DNA of 64,000 bases from Chimaeribacter californicus (GCF_002858675.1 NZ_PJZF01000003.1:186001-250000), one strand, 5' to 3'; shown: positions 35,947 through 44,880, counted from the first letter of the stretch. Notes: a model not told the origin generated them from the letters alone. Numbers and translations are program-made.

Positions 35947-37650
35947 TTACTTCTCCATTGTTGGGGTTAACGCATCACCCAGAGCCGGTGATACGGGGGT
36001 TGCGCCGGTGACCTGACAGGCATTCGCCTGCGGCACCAGGCTGATTTCGACCCGGCGGTTGGCCGCCCGGCCCGCCTCCGTGTCATTGGTGTCATGCGGG
36101 CGGCTTTCGCCGTAGCCCTGCACCGCAAAGCAGCTCTCCGGCACCGCGCCGGTGTCGCGCATCCAGTTGCGCACGGACTCGGCGCGCCTGAGCGAGAGCT
36201 GCTGGTTGGACGCCGCGTCACCGGTGTCATCGGTGTGGCCGGCCACCACTATCAGCCGGCCCGGCCTGGCCTTAATCCCCACCAGGGCGTTCACCAGCAC
36301 CTTCGTGGAGCCGGGTTTAAGCTGATGGCGGCCCACGTCAAACAGCGCGAGGCTGTCCAGGCGGATGATTTTGGGCGCCGGAGCATTTTTTGGTTCAGGG
36401 GGAGAAAGCGGCGGAACGTAGTTTTTAATGGCATTCAGCAGCGGCAGGCGCAGGCGGCCGCCCAGATACAGGCCCAGGCCCAGACGCAGCGGTTCACCGT
36501 TACGTGACCAGTTATCCAGTTGCGTCATATGTGTCCGTAATACCGCCACTGCCTGTGCTTTAGGTTCAGAATCCCGCATAGCTATCGCGTAGTAATGCCG
36601 GATATCAAAGGCGGTACGCTGTAAAAGTTGCCGATTATGCCAACCGCTGCTGCACAGGGCCGCTATAGCGGCCAGCGTAAACAGCATGAGCGCATGGCAA
36701 CCCACCCGCTGACGCGGGGTGAGTGCATGGCCTTTCGGGAGTAACGGCAACACAAAATCCGGCAATGGGAAGGCCACGCTTTCTTCTGCCGGCACCCAGC
36801 CTGCTACCTGATCGAGGGTGGTCCGTTGCCGCAGCCAATCTGCCCAATGAGCATCTTCCACAAGACCAGCCATTGCCCGGCCCTGATAAAGCAGCACTGC
36901 ATAAGGTAATACTGGCGGGACATCAGGGTTTTCAGCGGTGAAGGCAGGTGAGATATATTGGCTAAACCAATCTGCCAAACTGTTCAGCATCGCCTGTTGT
37001 TGCAAACGTGCGCCGCTTTCATCCTGCGCGGTCCAATAGGTACTGCTGCAAGGCGCACAGCCCTCCCGCCACACATGCACCGGTTCACCGGGAAGGGCTG
37101 CCTGCCATACCGGCTCAGTGACTGCCTGCCCGGCAATGCGGCAGCTCAGCAGCAGGGGAACGGCCTGGCAGGTCTCCTGCCGCAGCCTGCTCATCTGCCA
37201 GCGCAATTCATACAGGCGGGAAGCCAGTGCTGTGTCATAAACGTGCTGCTGAGGATTAACGCAGACCATCACCGCCAGTTGCCCGGCCCAGGCCGGACGC
37301 TGCCACAGTAACTCGCGCACAACATGGCGTAGCTCACGACCCTCCTCCACCCGCAGCCAGCACCCCTGTGAGGTCTGGTATACCGCGCTTTTGCCCGGCC
37401 AGTCCGCTTTCTCTCCACACACCAGGACTACCGGCAGGCGGTAAGGCTCTTCCGGCAATCCGGTAAAGCGCAGCGCGCTTGCGTCTACAGGCCGGCGGCC
37501 GGCACGGATAAAGCCAGGAATGACCATCACCATGACCACACCCATGCTTACTCTACGGGCGACCACCGGGAGCGGTAAAAACAGCAGACATAACAGCACG
37601 GCCAGTAATCCTGCCCATAACCATAATCCCCGTTGCAATGCGGGTTTCAT
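35947..37650 (-). CDS. OmpA-family peptidoglycan-anchoring T6SS protein
   Basis: This is a 567-aa protein with two N-terminal helices (residues 8-45), a large domain, a further helix near residues 318-338 and a C-terminal OmpA-like domain from about residue 430. The OmpA motif VVAGHTDDTGDAASNQQLSLRRAESV contains the aspartate and arginine that bind meso-diaminopimelate of peptidoglycan (read as GHTDDTGD, NQQLS and RRAESV). It would fasten the TssJLM complex to the cell wall, as TagL or extended TssL proteins do. It overlaps tssL by 4 bp and precedes hcp by 3 bases. Confidence 0.8.
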   Translation of the reverse strand: MKPALQRGLWLWAGLLAVLLCLLFLPLPVVARRVSMGVVMVMVIPGFIRAGRRPVDASALRFTGLPEEPYRLPVVLVCGEKADWPGKSAVYQTSQGCWLRVEEGRELRHVVRELLWQRPAWAGQLAVMVCVNPQQHVYDTALASRLYELRWQMSRLRQETCQAVPLLLSCRIAGQAVTEPVWQAALPGEPVHVWREGCAPCSSTYWTAQDESGARLQQQAMLNSLADWFSQYISPAFTAENPDVPPVLPYAVLLYQGRAMAGLVEDAHWADWLRQRTTLDQVAGWVPAEESVAFPLPDFVLPLLPKGHALTPRQRVGCHALMLFTLAAIAALCSSGWHNRQLLQRTAFDIRHYYAIAMRDSEPKAQAVAVLRTHMTQLDNWSRNGEPLRLGLGLYLGGRLRLPLLNAIKNYVPPLSPPEPKNAPAPKIIRLDSLALFDVGRHQLKPGSTKVLVNALVGIKARPGRLIVVAGHTDDTGDAASNQQLSLRRAESVRNWMRDTGAVPESCFAVQGYGESRPHDTNDTEAGRAANRRVEISLVPQANACQVTGATPVSPALGDALTPTMEK

Positions 37651-38321
37651 CGCATCCCTCCCGGCAACAGCGTAGCAACCAGGTTATCGAGCCAATGATC
37701 AAGTCCCCACCACAGCGCTGCCAGGCTAAGGGCTGACAAGCCAATACGTACCGGCCAGTGACGCAACCAGGCTCCCGCCCCCAGCCCGGCGGAGGCAGGG
37801 GCCAGCACTGCATGGCTCAGGGCGGCACTGAAAGCCGGTACCCGATCACTCAGCTCCCGCACCAGTCGCGCCCGTTCCGGCACGTCGGTGCAGTCAAAGC
37901 CGCCCAGAAAACCAAGCATCAACACCCGATGAAAACAGGTCAGCACAGCGATATCGGGTGCGGCTTCACGTAGCACCTGGCGCATACGTTCATACAACTG
38001 ATCACCGGCATTCAGGTTGCCGAAAAACTGCCCCTGAAGCGGCTTGTCGTACCATTGGATGCACGCATCATCCTGTACACCACGACTTTTCGCAGCCTCA
38101 TCCAACAGTGCGCATTGCGCGTACAGGATATGCTGACAACTCTCTGCACTGTAATTTGCCGACATCAGATGCTGTTGCACCCGCTCAAGATTATCCACGC
38201 AACGTTGCCAGAGCCGCTGCCCGTCACCCTCCTTAAACACCGAACCATGACGTAGGCTGATAACGACCAACCACGTATCCTGCAACAAGGTGTCGATATC
38301 ACACGTTTTGTTGTCGCTCAT
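37647..38321 (-). CDS. tssL: T6SS inner-membrane protein TssL (DotU family)
   Basis: This is a 224-aa component of the membrane complex. A cytoplasmic helical domain (YAQCALLDEAAKSRG, then FFGNLNAGDQLYERM, the DotU signature) is followed by a single C-terminal transmembrane helix (RIGLSALSLAALWWGLDHWL). It lacks an OmpA domain, which is supplied by the next gene. It overlaps tssK and the OmpA-like gene by 4 bp each. Confidence 0.92.
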   Translation of the reverse strand: MSDNKTCDIDTLLQDTWLVVISLRHGSVFKEGDGQRLWQRCVDNLERVQQHLMSANYSAESCQHILYAQCALLDEAAKSRGVQDDACIQWYDKPLQGQFFGNLNAGDQLYERMRQVLREAAPDIAVLTCFHRVLMLGFLGGFDCTDVPERARLVRELSDRVPAFSAALSHAVLAPASAGLGAGAWLRHWPVRIGLSALSLAALWWGLDHWLDNLVATLLPGGMR

Positions 38322-39661
38322 GTTCTCAGCACCGCAAAGAGTTCAAGCTCAGGCTCACCCAGCGTACCGGGGACATAAAATACGCAGCTTCCTGACACTT
38401 GCATGGCCTGCGCCGCAGGATGAGTCATATCCAGTGCGAAATACTGGTTTTCCAGACGCAGCGGAATAGCCGCCGGTACATGGCTCAGCGCGCGCAGCGG
38501 AATACCCTGCCGGGAAGCATTGATGACCTCGCCCACTTCATCCGGGCTCCCCACTTTGCATTGTTGCGGGAACTGCTCCAGCAGCTGCGCTACCGGCAGT
38601 GATGAACGTACCGAGAGATAAAAGTCCACTTGCTCACGCAGCCTCGGATCGTGCAGGCGCGCCTGCCACTGATGCAGACGTTTTTCATGAGTCAATTCAA
38701 CGGCTACTACCCGTGAAGGTAGGCTGGCTTCGAGCAACTCACCGAGCAGATCAAACAACGGCGGGAAGACGTCAGTCAGTTGTTCATGCCGGTAAGCAGG
38801 TATTGCCGTAACAGTATGTGCCAGCGAAAAAGTCAGCAGACTGCCCGCCAGACGCGCCAGCTCCTGGTACAAGCGTTCAGGATGTACCTGCATATGGCGT
38901 TGAAAATTTCCCAGTACCGGTTCCGCACCGTTAAGCGCATTAAGCAGCCAGAACAGCGACACATCGGCCACGGCAAAATCAGCCATGCGCTCATTGCTTT
39001 CACGGCGCATTGCCATCAGTCGTGCTAGCCGGGTTCGCAGTTGAGTCATCAGCTGCTCAAGCTGGTTGACCAGCCATGCGCTGGCCTTCAGGTTCAGCAG
39101 CGGCGGAATAAAGGTATTGTCCTGCATCCAGCCCCCCTGCCTGTCACGGTGCAGACGTGCCACCGGGCAGATCAGATAATCGCTGTTATCCTGTGAATCC
39201 AGGCGCAACGTCAGTTCATGCTGTAAGGTGGCAATCTGGCGTGTATCGTCACCAAAATGGTTACGTACCTCATGCCAGCGCTGGCGGTAACGCACGGGCC
39301 GTTCAGCCATCTCTTCCGGTTTCAGGCAGTTGCCGCCATTCGGGTAGAGTTGTGGCAGCGCTAACATGACCGTGATGTCACTGTTGTCTGTCTCAGGAAG
39401 AGCCAGCGTGGGTGGTAACGCATCGGCGCAGTCGCTGTCTGTCAGGGTGCCATCAGGAAAACGCACCACCAGACGGCCGGCTTTAAGCCGGCCTTGTTTC
39501 AGGGCATCACGCTCAAACTCAGCCTCCAGCACACCCCAGGGGTGCATCACGCCCATCAGCGCGATGCACTCGGTATGCCAGGCCGTAAAGGCGGCCTGCT
39601 GTTGGAAATGCTGCGGCGATACCATGACACCCTGCATCCATAACGGTCGCTCTATCTTCAT
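38318..39661 (-). CDS. tssK: T6SS baseplate-membrane connector TssK
   Basis: This 447-aa protein forms trimers that connect the baseplate wedges with TssL/TssM. The N-terminus KIERPLWMQGVMVSPQHFQQQ is the clear VasE/ImpJ signature (W-x-x-G-x-x-L/V-x-P-Q-H-F-Q). The C-terminal receptor-like domain ends with YFALDMTHP and a beta-rich tail. It lies 14 bases after tssC and overlaps tssL by 4 bp. Confidence 0.94.
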   Translation of the reverse strand: MKIERPLWMQGVMVSPQHFQQQAAFTAWHTECIALMGVMHPWGVLEAEFERDALKQGRLKAGRLVVRFPDGTLTDSDCADALPPTLALPETDNSDITVMLALPQLYPNGGNCLKPEEMAERPVRYRQRWHEVRNHFGDDTRQIATLQHELTLRLDSQDNSDYLICPVARLHRDRQGGWMQDNTFIPPLLNLKASAWLVNQLEQLMTQLRTRLARLMAMRRESNERMADFAVADVSLFWLLNALNGAEPVLGNFQRHMQVHPERLYQELARLAGSLLTFSLAHTVTAIPAYRHEQLTDVFPPLFDLLGELLEASLPSRVVAVELTHEKRLHQWQARLHDPRLREQVDFYLSVRSSLPVAQLLEQFPQQCKVGSPDEVGEVINASRQGIPLRALSHVPAAIPLRLENQYFALDMTHPAAQAMQVSGSCVFYVPGTLGEPELELFAVLRT

Positions 39662-39675
39662 TGAGCCTCCGGGCT

Positions 39676-41220
39676 TCAGGCTTTCGCTTTCGGCATCTGA
39701 GAGACCAGCGACAGGCTCACATCCAGCCCTTCCACCTGGAAGTGCGGCACGGCGTAGAGTTTCACGCGGAAGAAGCCCGGGTTGTCCTCGATATCTTCCA
39801 CCGTGACTTTCGCATCGCGCAGCGGGTGGGAGGCCTGCAGTTCGTCGCCCGGATCGGTCATTTCCGTGACCAGCGTGCGCACCCAGGTATTCAGCTCCAG
39901 CTCCAGCAGGCGGCGGTCTTTGGTAGTACCGATGTTTTCACGCTGGATAAGCTTCAGGTAGTGGGCGATACGCGACAGCAGGAAGATGTACGGCAGGCGC
40001 GCATTGATGCGGCTGTTGGCGGTTGCATCCGCGGTGTCATACAGCGCCGGTTTCTGGGCGGAGTTCGCCGAGAAGAAGCAGGAGTAGTCGCGGTTTTTGT
40101 AGTAGGAGAGCGGGATAAAGCCCAGGTTGGCGAACTCAAATTCGCGGGTTTCCGGGATCATCACCTCCGACGGGATTTTCACCTGGTTGCCGGTACCCAG
40201 ATCGTAGAGGTGAATCGGCAGGTCAGTGACCGCCCCACCCGCCTGCGGGCCGCGGATCTGCACGCACCAGCCATTCTTGATAAAGCTTTTCACCATATTG
40301 GCGGCGAAGGCAAAGGAGGCATTGGTCCAGAGGTATTTCTCATGGTCCGGGCCTTTGACCTCCTCCACATAGTTGAAGCTGCGCACCGGCACGGTGTCCG
40401 GGCCGTACGGCAGGCGGCCCAGCACACGCGGCATGGTCAGGCCGATATAGCGGGCGTCATCGGAGTCGCGGAATGACTTCCATTTGATGTACTCGGCGCG
40501 GTCAAAGTAGTTGCCGATATCTTTGATGGCCGCCACCTCTTCCATGGAGGACTTCAGGAAGAACGCCGGGCCGACGGCGCCGATAAACGGCATGTGGGCC
40601 GAAGCGGAGACTTTGGAGATATTGCGCAGCAGCGCCACATCCTGCGAGGAGGCATCAAATTCGTAGTTGGAGATAATCGCCCCAATCGGCTCGCCGCCCG
40701 GGGTGTCATACTCCTGGATATAGGTATGGTAATAGAGGCCGGTCTGGATAATTTCCGGGCTGTCCTCGAAGTCCCGGCGCAGGTCATCTTTAGAGACATC
40801 CAGCACATCGATTTTCACGTTCTGGCGAAAATCGGTACGGTCAACCAGCGACTTCAGCCCACGCCAGGCAGACTCCACCTGCTGGAAGGCCTCATGGTGC
40901 ATCACCGCGTCCAGCTGGCGGCTGATTTGATGGTCCAGCTCGGCGATATGGTGGTCGAGCAGGGTTTTGTCCAGGCGCTCCACGGTCTGGCCGGACTGTT
41001 TCAGGCGCGCCAGGAATACCTGGACGGCGGCGGTGACACGCTGGTCAGCGGTGACATCCGCCAGGGCGGCGCCGTCCTGAAAATCATTCAGGTCACCCAG
41101 TTCTGACACCGGCGTCAGGTTGATTTTTTCAAACAGGGAGGCGTAAACGCCTGCGGCTTCCGGCTGTTCCAGCACCGTGGTCTGACCGGCAGCGGCGGCT
41201 TTTTCAGTATTGACAGACAT
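39676..41220 (-). CDS. tssC: T6SS sheath large subunit TssC (VipB)
   Basis: This is the 514-aa large subunit of the contractile sheath. AWRGLKSLVDRTDFRQNVKIDVLDVSKDDLRRDFEDSPE (residues in the first third, read across two blocks) and the CFFSANSAQKP and LPYIFLLSRIAHYLK segments are typical. I prefer the ATG at 41220, with GAG 9 nt upstream, over the one at 41226. It follows tssB closely, and together they would form the interlocked sheath strands recognised by ClpV. Confidence 0.96.
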   Translation of the reverse strand: MSVNTEKAAAAGQTTVLEQPEAAGVYASLFEKINLTPVSELGDLNDFQDGAALADVTADQRVTAAVQVFLARLKQSGQTVERLDKTLLDHHIAELDHQISRQLDAVMHHEAFQQVESAWRGLKSLVDRTDFRQNVKIDVLDVSKDDLRRDFEDSPEIIQTGLYYHTYIQEYDTPGGEPIGAIISNYEFDASSQDVALLRNISKVSASAHMPFIGAVGPAFFLKSSMEEVAAIKDIGNYFDRAEYIKWKSFRDSDDARYIGLTMPRVLGRLPYGPDTVPVRSFNYVEEVKGPDHEKYLWTNASFAFAANMVKSFIKNGWCVQIRGPQAGGAVTDLPIHLYDLGTGNQVKIPSEVMIPETREFEFANLGFIPLSYYKNRDYSCFFSANSAQKPALYDTADATANSRINARLPYIFLLSRIAHYLKLIQRENIGTTKDRRLLELELNTWVRTLVTEMTDPGDELQASHPLRDAKVTVEDIEDNPGFFRVKLYAVPHFQVEGLDVSLSLVSQMPKAKA

Positions 41221-41255
41221 AAGCATTATCTCGCATTAATCCATTAATCGGGGAG

Positions 41256-41750
41256 TTACGCCTTCGGCGCCAGGGCATTGAGTTCGTCACGCAGCGTGTC
41301 GCTGAGGGACGGGTCTTTCAGAATGTTTTCGAGCTCTTTGCGGAAGGTGACGTTGTCCAGCAAATTGGATTTCAGGTCACGCAGCAGGTTGCGCATCGCC
41401 AGCATGGCGCGCAGCTGCGGGATTTGACGGGCCACCTGCTCCGGTTCGAAGTCCTTCATTTCGCGGAAGGCGAGGCGGACACTCTCCTCGGTGCCGTCAC
41501 CGGCCAGGGTATTTTCCACGCTGAGGTTCACCGCCGGGGCGAACTCCGCCAGGACGCTGTTGAAGTTGTTTTTGTTGATGCTGACTTTTTCACGTTCAGA
41601 GATCGGGCGATGCTCCTGTCCGTTGCTGTAATCGCCCATCACCACCAGTTTCAGGGGTAATTCCATTTTTTTCTGGGCGCCGCCGGTGTGCAGATCAAGC
41701 TTTATATTAACGCGGGCCTTGGGGATCTCATTTTGAAACGAACTGGACAC
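41256..41750 (-). CDS. tssB: T6SS sheath small subunit TssB (VipA)
   Basis: This is the 164-aa small sheath subunit. SSSFQNEIPKARVNIKLDL and LPLKLVVMGDYS are the family signature, and the C-terminal helix carries LRDLKSNLLDNVTFRKELE, the region around the ClpV contact. The frame extends to 41786, but the GTG at 41750 has AGGAG five bases upstream and gives the standard N-terminus. It is the first gene of the T6SS unit, so the main promoter must lie upstream in the long AT-rich gap. Confidence 0.95.
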   Translation of the reverse strand: MSSSFQNEIPKARVNIKLDLHTGGAQKKMELPLKLVVMGDYSNGQEHRPISEREKVSINKNNFNSVLAEFAPAVNLSVENTLAGDGTEESVRLAFREMKDFEPEQVARQIPQLRAMLAMRNLLRDLKSNLLDNVTFRKELENILKDPSLSDTLRDELNALAPKA

Positions 41751-42563
41751 GATAACTCCTTTTATATAACGAAAGGGATGACGCAATTAAGAAATAATTC
41801 ACCTGAAAAAACGAGCGTGAGAGACCAACCGTCTACCCACATAAAATACCATTTAAATTTATCCATACAAATAACATCACTATAAAACCCACACTTCGCC
41901 CGATTTTGCCTAAATAATATGTGAAGCAATAATGCATCGAGGGAACTATAAATATTGATATGATATTATTTTCACTTGAATTTATTAAAAAATACCTACA
42001 AATCAAAAAGATAAAAAATTAAGAATTTGAGCGCGTCATGGGTTTAACATCGATTAAACTTAATGGAACAATATTAGCCACCCTACAATGATAGAATCAA
42101 AGCATGATAGTGTAATTTTAATCATTCAAATAAATAATTACTGTCATGAAAATTAAATTTAATGCATTTCATTGGCGCTGTGCAACCTTGAAATAGGATT
42201 CTTATCTTAAATTAATAAGAACCCAAATCCTGACTTATTTTTATTAATATCTAAAACCTTAGAGTATAGTATTAAGCCCTTCAGTCTCTATAATGTCCGC
42301 GTTATAAGATTGATGAGCAGAAATCAGAAGCATTCAGATAATTCTCTCTCTGACTGCCCCTATTTGCCGGGGAAGTTCTGCACAGTTTATGTTCCGTTAC
42401 GGGCCTGATGGCCTGTCCGCAATGTTGCCGCTTCCTGAACGCAGGCTTGCAGCATTACCCGTTGTAAAAAATTTTTTTGCCTCCCCCGGCAAACCCATGG
42501 CGAAATGGCAGTAACCACTGTATATTCGTCCACCTTGAATTTGCCACCTTATAAGGACGCGCC
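41751..42563. other. AT-rich regulatory gap upstream of tssB
   Basis: About 800 bases between divergent tssB and the msgA-like gene carry no supportable gene. About 41760-42350 is strikingly AT-rich, with long A/T runs, as expected for an H-NS-silenced promoter of a horizontally acquired cluster (inference). No sigma-54 site of the TGGCAC-N5-TTGC type was found. Confidence 0.55.
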
Positions 42564-42809
42564 ATGCGTGTAGAGCTGATTTACGATAAACGCAATGTGG
42601 CCGGGCTGCCGAATGCCCATGCCATGATTACCGCTGAGCTGACCAAACGTGTACACCGTGTCTTCCCGGATGCCGAGGTCAAAGTGAAAGCGATGCAGGC
42701 CAATGGCCTGAACAGTGATGCCAGCAAACAGGACAAATCGGTTCTGAACCGATTAGTGGAAGAAATGTTTGATGATGCCGACGAGTGGCTGACACACAAC
42801 GATTATTAG
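42564..42809 (+). CDS. MsgA/DinI-like small protein
   Basis: This is an 81-aa protein of the DinI superfamily. MRVELIYDKRNVAGLP, LTKRVHRVFPDAEVKVKAMQ and EEMFDDADEWL correspond to Salmonella MsgA more closely than to E. coli DinI, as shown by the LxYDKRN start. DinI stabilises RecA filaments, and MsgA is linked to survival in macrophages; the role here is open. Only half a LexA-like site (CTGTATAT near 42519) lies upstream, so SOS control is not supported. It is divergent from tssB. Confidence 0.8.
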   Translation: MRVELIYDKRNVAGLPNAHAMITAELTKRVHRVFPDAEVKVKAMQANGLNSDASKQDKSVLNRLVEEMFDDADEWLTHNDY

Positions 42810-42963
42810 TCGCACACCCTCAGATAAAGCAGGAAAATTGTGTGTTTTCAGTTATAACTGTTAAGAATGTGTATGACTGCGTAAATGGGATAAAATCCTA
42901 TAGGCGTGGGCTTTTCTCAGGATTACTTTAGCGACACCTGACTATCAGGCGCTGGAGTTTATT

Positions 42964-43302
42964 ATGATGAAAAAAGCCGTCACACTGTTTGCCCTGTTAC
43001 TCTCTTTTCCGCTGGTTTCCCATGCCGGCGTAGAACTGGGCGTGAATGTCCCTGGCCTGTCACTGCATATTGGTGATCAGGACCAGCGTGGTTATTACTG
43101 GGATGGCGATGACTGGCGTGATCCCCAGTGGTGGCATCACCACCGTCGTCACGACGATGGCCGCTGGGTCTGGGTGGAGGAGCCGCGTGATGATGAGCCG
43201 CCTCCGCACTGGCATGAGCCTCCCCCGCCGCCACGCTGGCATGATGACTGGCATGACGGCCCGCCGCCGCACTGGCACCATCACGATCGTGATGACTGGT
43301 AA
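42964..43302 (+). CDS. DUF2502 (YpeC-like) exported His/Trp/Asp-rich protein
   Basis: This 112-aa protein has a clean signal peptide ending in SHA (residue 21). The mature start VELGVNVPGLSLHIGDQDQRGYYWDG matches the DUF2502/YpeC family (core SLHIGDQDQRGYYWDG). The second half is a low-complexity run of His, Trp, Pro and Asp (for example HWHEPPPPPRWHDDWHDG), longer and more acidic than in YpeC. Clusters of His and Asp suggest periplasmic metal binding, but this is inference. It is followed by a terminator. Confidence 0.8.
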   Translation: MMKKAVTLFALLLSFPLVSHAGVELGVNVPGLSLHIGDQDQRGYYWDGDDWRDPQWWHHHRRHDDGRWVWVEEPRDDEPPPHWHEPPPPPRWHDDWHDGPPPHWHHHDRDDW

Positions 43303-43308
43303 CACTGT

Positions 43309-43335
43309 CCGGCTGCCTCTGGGGCAGCCGGTTTG
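43309..43335 (+). terminator. Probable terminator after the DUF2502 gene
   Basis: CCGGCTGCC (43309-43317) pairs with GGCAGCCGG (43323-43331) around a 5-nt loop. The T tract is short (TTTGCCTTC), so efficiency is uncertain. Confidence 0.6.
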
Positions 43336-43503
43336 CCTTCAGCAGCCCGGCTTTTGCCGCATTTATCCTGCCTTTTGGGTGTATTTGCCCCCTTCCCCCG
43401 CTTCAGACATGTACTGATAAGAAATTCAGTTTGTTTTTTAATGAGTTTCTGAAAAAATACTGCCCGGTAAATCCCCCCAACATTCATAAGGGAGTCGTGG
43501 CTG

Positions 43504-43593
43504 ATGATCCGGTTACTGATCGTATTTGTCTGTTTTATTGCCGTATGCGCCGGCATTATTTCATTGATGCAAGGAACCAACCCGTGGGGATGA
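43504..43593 (+). CDS. Putative small membrane protein, 29 aa
   Basis: The ATG at 43504 opens a 29-codon frame made of one hydrophobic helix (LLIVFVCFIAVCAGIISLM) and a short tail ending NPWG. GGGAG lies 9 nt upstream. It is the first of three similar mini-ORFs in a row, each with a single hydrophobic helix. No family is recognised. Confidence 0.45.
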   Translation: MIRLLIVFVCFIAVCAGIISLMQGTNPWG

Positions 43594-43612
43594 CACCGAT
43601 GGGGGTGGTCTG

Positions 43613-43717
43613 GTGAAGGGCAAACAATTTTACTGGCTGATTGTCGGTGTTCTGGTGGCCATTGTGGTGCTGGATGATGCCATCGCCCGGCTCATTCACT
43701 GGGTATTGCTTAAGTAA
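43613..43717 (+). CDS. Putative small membrane protein, 34 aa
   Basis: A GTG-initiated frame encodes KGKQFYWLIVGVLVAIVVL (one helix) followed by DDAIARLIHWVLLK, a short amphipathic tail. GGGGGTGG precedes the start. It begins 19 bases after the previous mini-ORF. The start codon is uncertain. Confidence 0.4.
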   Translation: MKGKQFYWLIVGVLVAIVVLDDAIARLIHWVLLK

Positions 43718-43820
43718 ACGTTTACAACCTGAAGTAACCGCGAAATCCCCCTCTGCTCCTCCTATTGCCTCAGCCCGGCTGAGCAATAATGGCGGCTCTC
43801 TCCTGATCCCTGAGGCTGCC

Positions 43821-43922
43821 ATGACCCTGATCCCAACGCTGCATTCTGTCTGGACCCTGTTGCTGAGCGGCTGCGCCCTGTTCTGGCTTTCGATGGTCGC
43901 GCTGGCTGTACAGCTGTTTTAA
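43821..43922 (+). CDS. Putative small membrane protein, 33 aa
   Basis: The ATG at 43821 has TGAGG 5 nt upstream and encodes 33 residues that are nearly all hydrophobic (TLLLSGCALFWLSMVALAV). It is a candidate single-pass membrane peptide. It lies about 100 bases after the previous mini-ORF. Confidence 0.4.
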   Translation: MTLIPTLHSVWTLLLSGCALFWLSMVALAVQLF

Positions 43923-44138
43923 CCCCTTTTAAAATCAGTTTAACCAACTGAAAAATAGCGTTTTACCCCTTTATCACCTTACTTTTTGTGGTAACTCGCA
44001 GATTTGTAAGGTTATGCTTCACAGCTACCGGCAGTAGGCTGATACTAGAGCACCGGTCTGAGGTATTCCTTAATACCGCAGCCAGGCGGCAATTATGCCG
44101 CTGGTTGTATTCAGTCCATCAATGTTCAAGGATGAGAA
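43923..44138. other. Leader of the 71-aa gene with hairpins
   Basis: The gap has two imperfect inverted repeats: GGTATT/AATACC near 44065-44080, and GCGGCA with TGCCGC around ATTA near 44087-44102. They could structure the 5' untranslated region of the next gene. No coding potential is seen. Confidence 0.4.
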
Positions 44139-44354
44139 ATGATTAAAACGGTCTATCTGGACAACGTCGTCTATCAGCTTGAGGCTGACGATCTGCTGAC
44201 GGCCTGTGAACAAGGAAGTTACGCAATTTTTGGTGAAGCAGAAGGATGGTGGGCAGTCAGGATTGATGCGCAGGGTGCCTATGCCTTGTCACCCGATCCG
44301 GCAGACTCCCGGGTGGGCGCGCTGGACGTCATTGCCCGCCACCTTCACCACTGA
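44139..44354 (+). CDS. Unknown small soluble protein, 71 aa
   Basis: This is an acidic 71-aa protein (MIKTVYLDNVVYQLEADDLL, ending ARHLHH) with no signal peptide or membrane segment. AAGGATGAG precedes the ATG closely, and a strong terminator follows the stop, so it looks like a real monocistronic gene. I recognise no family. Confidence 0.65.
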   Translation: MIKTVYLDNVVYQLEADDLLTACEQGSYAIFGEAEGWWAVRIDAQGAYALSPDPADSRVGALDVIARHLHH

Positions 44355-44360
44355 TTGACG

Positions 44361-44392
44361 GTGGCAGCCCGGAAACCGGGCTGCCACATTTT
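44361..44392 (+). terminator. Rho-independent terminator of the 71-aa gene
   Basis: A perfect 12-bp stem, GTGGCAGCCCGG (44361-44372) with CCGGGCTGCCAC (44376-44387), has an AAA loop followed by ATTTTG. Confidence 0.85.
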
Positions 44393-44469
44393 GCCCCGGC
44401 TCCCCCGCTCCGCTATTTCATCGTTTTTGTGTATACTGCCCTATATCAAATTCAGAAACAGACAAACCC

Positions 44470-44856
44470 ATGGCACACGATATTCATATCACAGTTGTCT
44501 GCGCCCTGAGCAAGTGGATTGAAAACCACCTTGGCCGCGTCATCCATCTGGAAGAGCTGGCCGACTACTCCGGTTACTCCCTGTGGCACATGCAGAAACT
44601 GTTCAAAGAATCCACAGGCATTTCGCTGGGTAAGTACATCCGCGAGCGCCGTCTGGCGGGCGCGGTGTACCAGCTCAGTGCCAGTGATACGCCGATTTTT
44701 GATATTGCGATGGATTTTGGCTTTGGCTCCCAGTCGCACTTCACCTACATGTTCCGCAAACGCTTCAACATCACCCCGCACGAGTTCCGGCAAAATCCGG
44801 ACATCACGCTGGACATCGCCCCGCCGCTGCACCTTATCCATCAGAAAACGGCCTGA
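44470..44856 (+). CDS. AraC-family regulator of the MarA/SoxS/Rob type
   Basis: This is a 128-aa transcription factor made only of the AraC DNA-binding domain. Two helix-turn-helix motifs are visible: HLEELADYSGYSLWHMQKLFKE (residues about 26-48, the first recognition helix) and IFDIAMDFGFGSQSHFTYMFRKRF (second). LGKYIRERRL joins them. Length and layout match MarA, SoxS and RamA, which activate multidrug and oxidative-stress genes and repress porins through MicF. It lies beside the chitinases, ompC and micF, but a direct link is only inference. No sensor domain is present, so control is likely by expression level. Confidence 0.85.
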   Translation: MAHDIHITVVCALSKWIENHLGRVIHLEELADYSGYSLWHMQKLFKESTGISLGKYIRERRLAGAVYQLSASDTPIFDIAMDFGFGSQSHFTYMFRKRFNITPHEFRQNPDITLDIAPPLHLIHQKTA

Positions 44857-44880
44857 AGCCGGCTTGCACATGGCACCTAT

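Noticed and set aside
42510..42545. LexA box upstream of the MsgA/DinI-like gene
   Set aside because: Only the left half CTGTATAT is present; the expected ACAG at the right spacing is replaced by CCAC.
41751..42563. Sigma-54 promoter for the T6SS
   Set aside because: The nearest candidate (TTGGCGCTGTGCAAC near 42172) lacks the TTGC element at correct spacing.
43431..43616. 61-codon ORF overlapping the first mini-ORF
   Set aside because: It runs in another frame across the better supported 29-codon ORF and lacks a ribosome-binding site.
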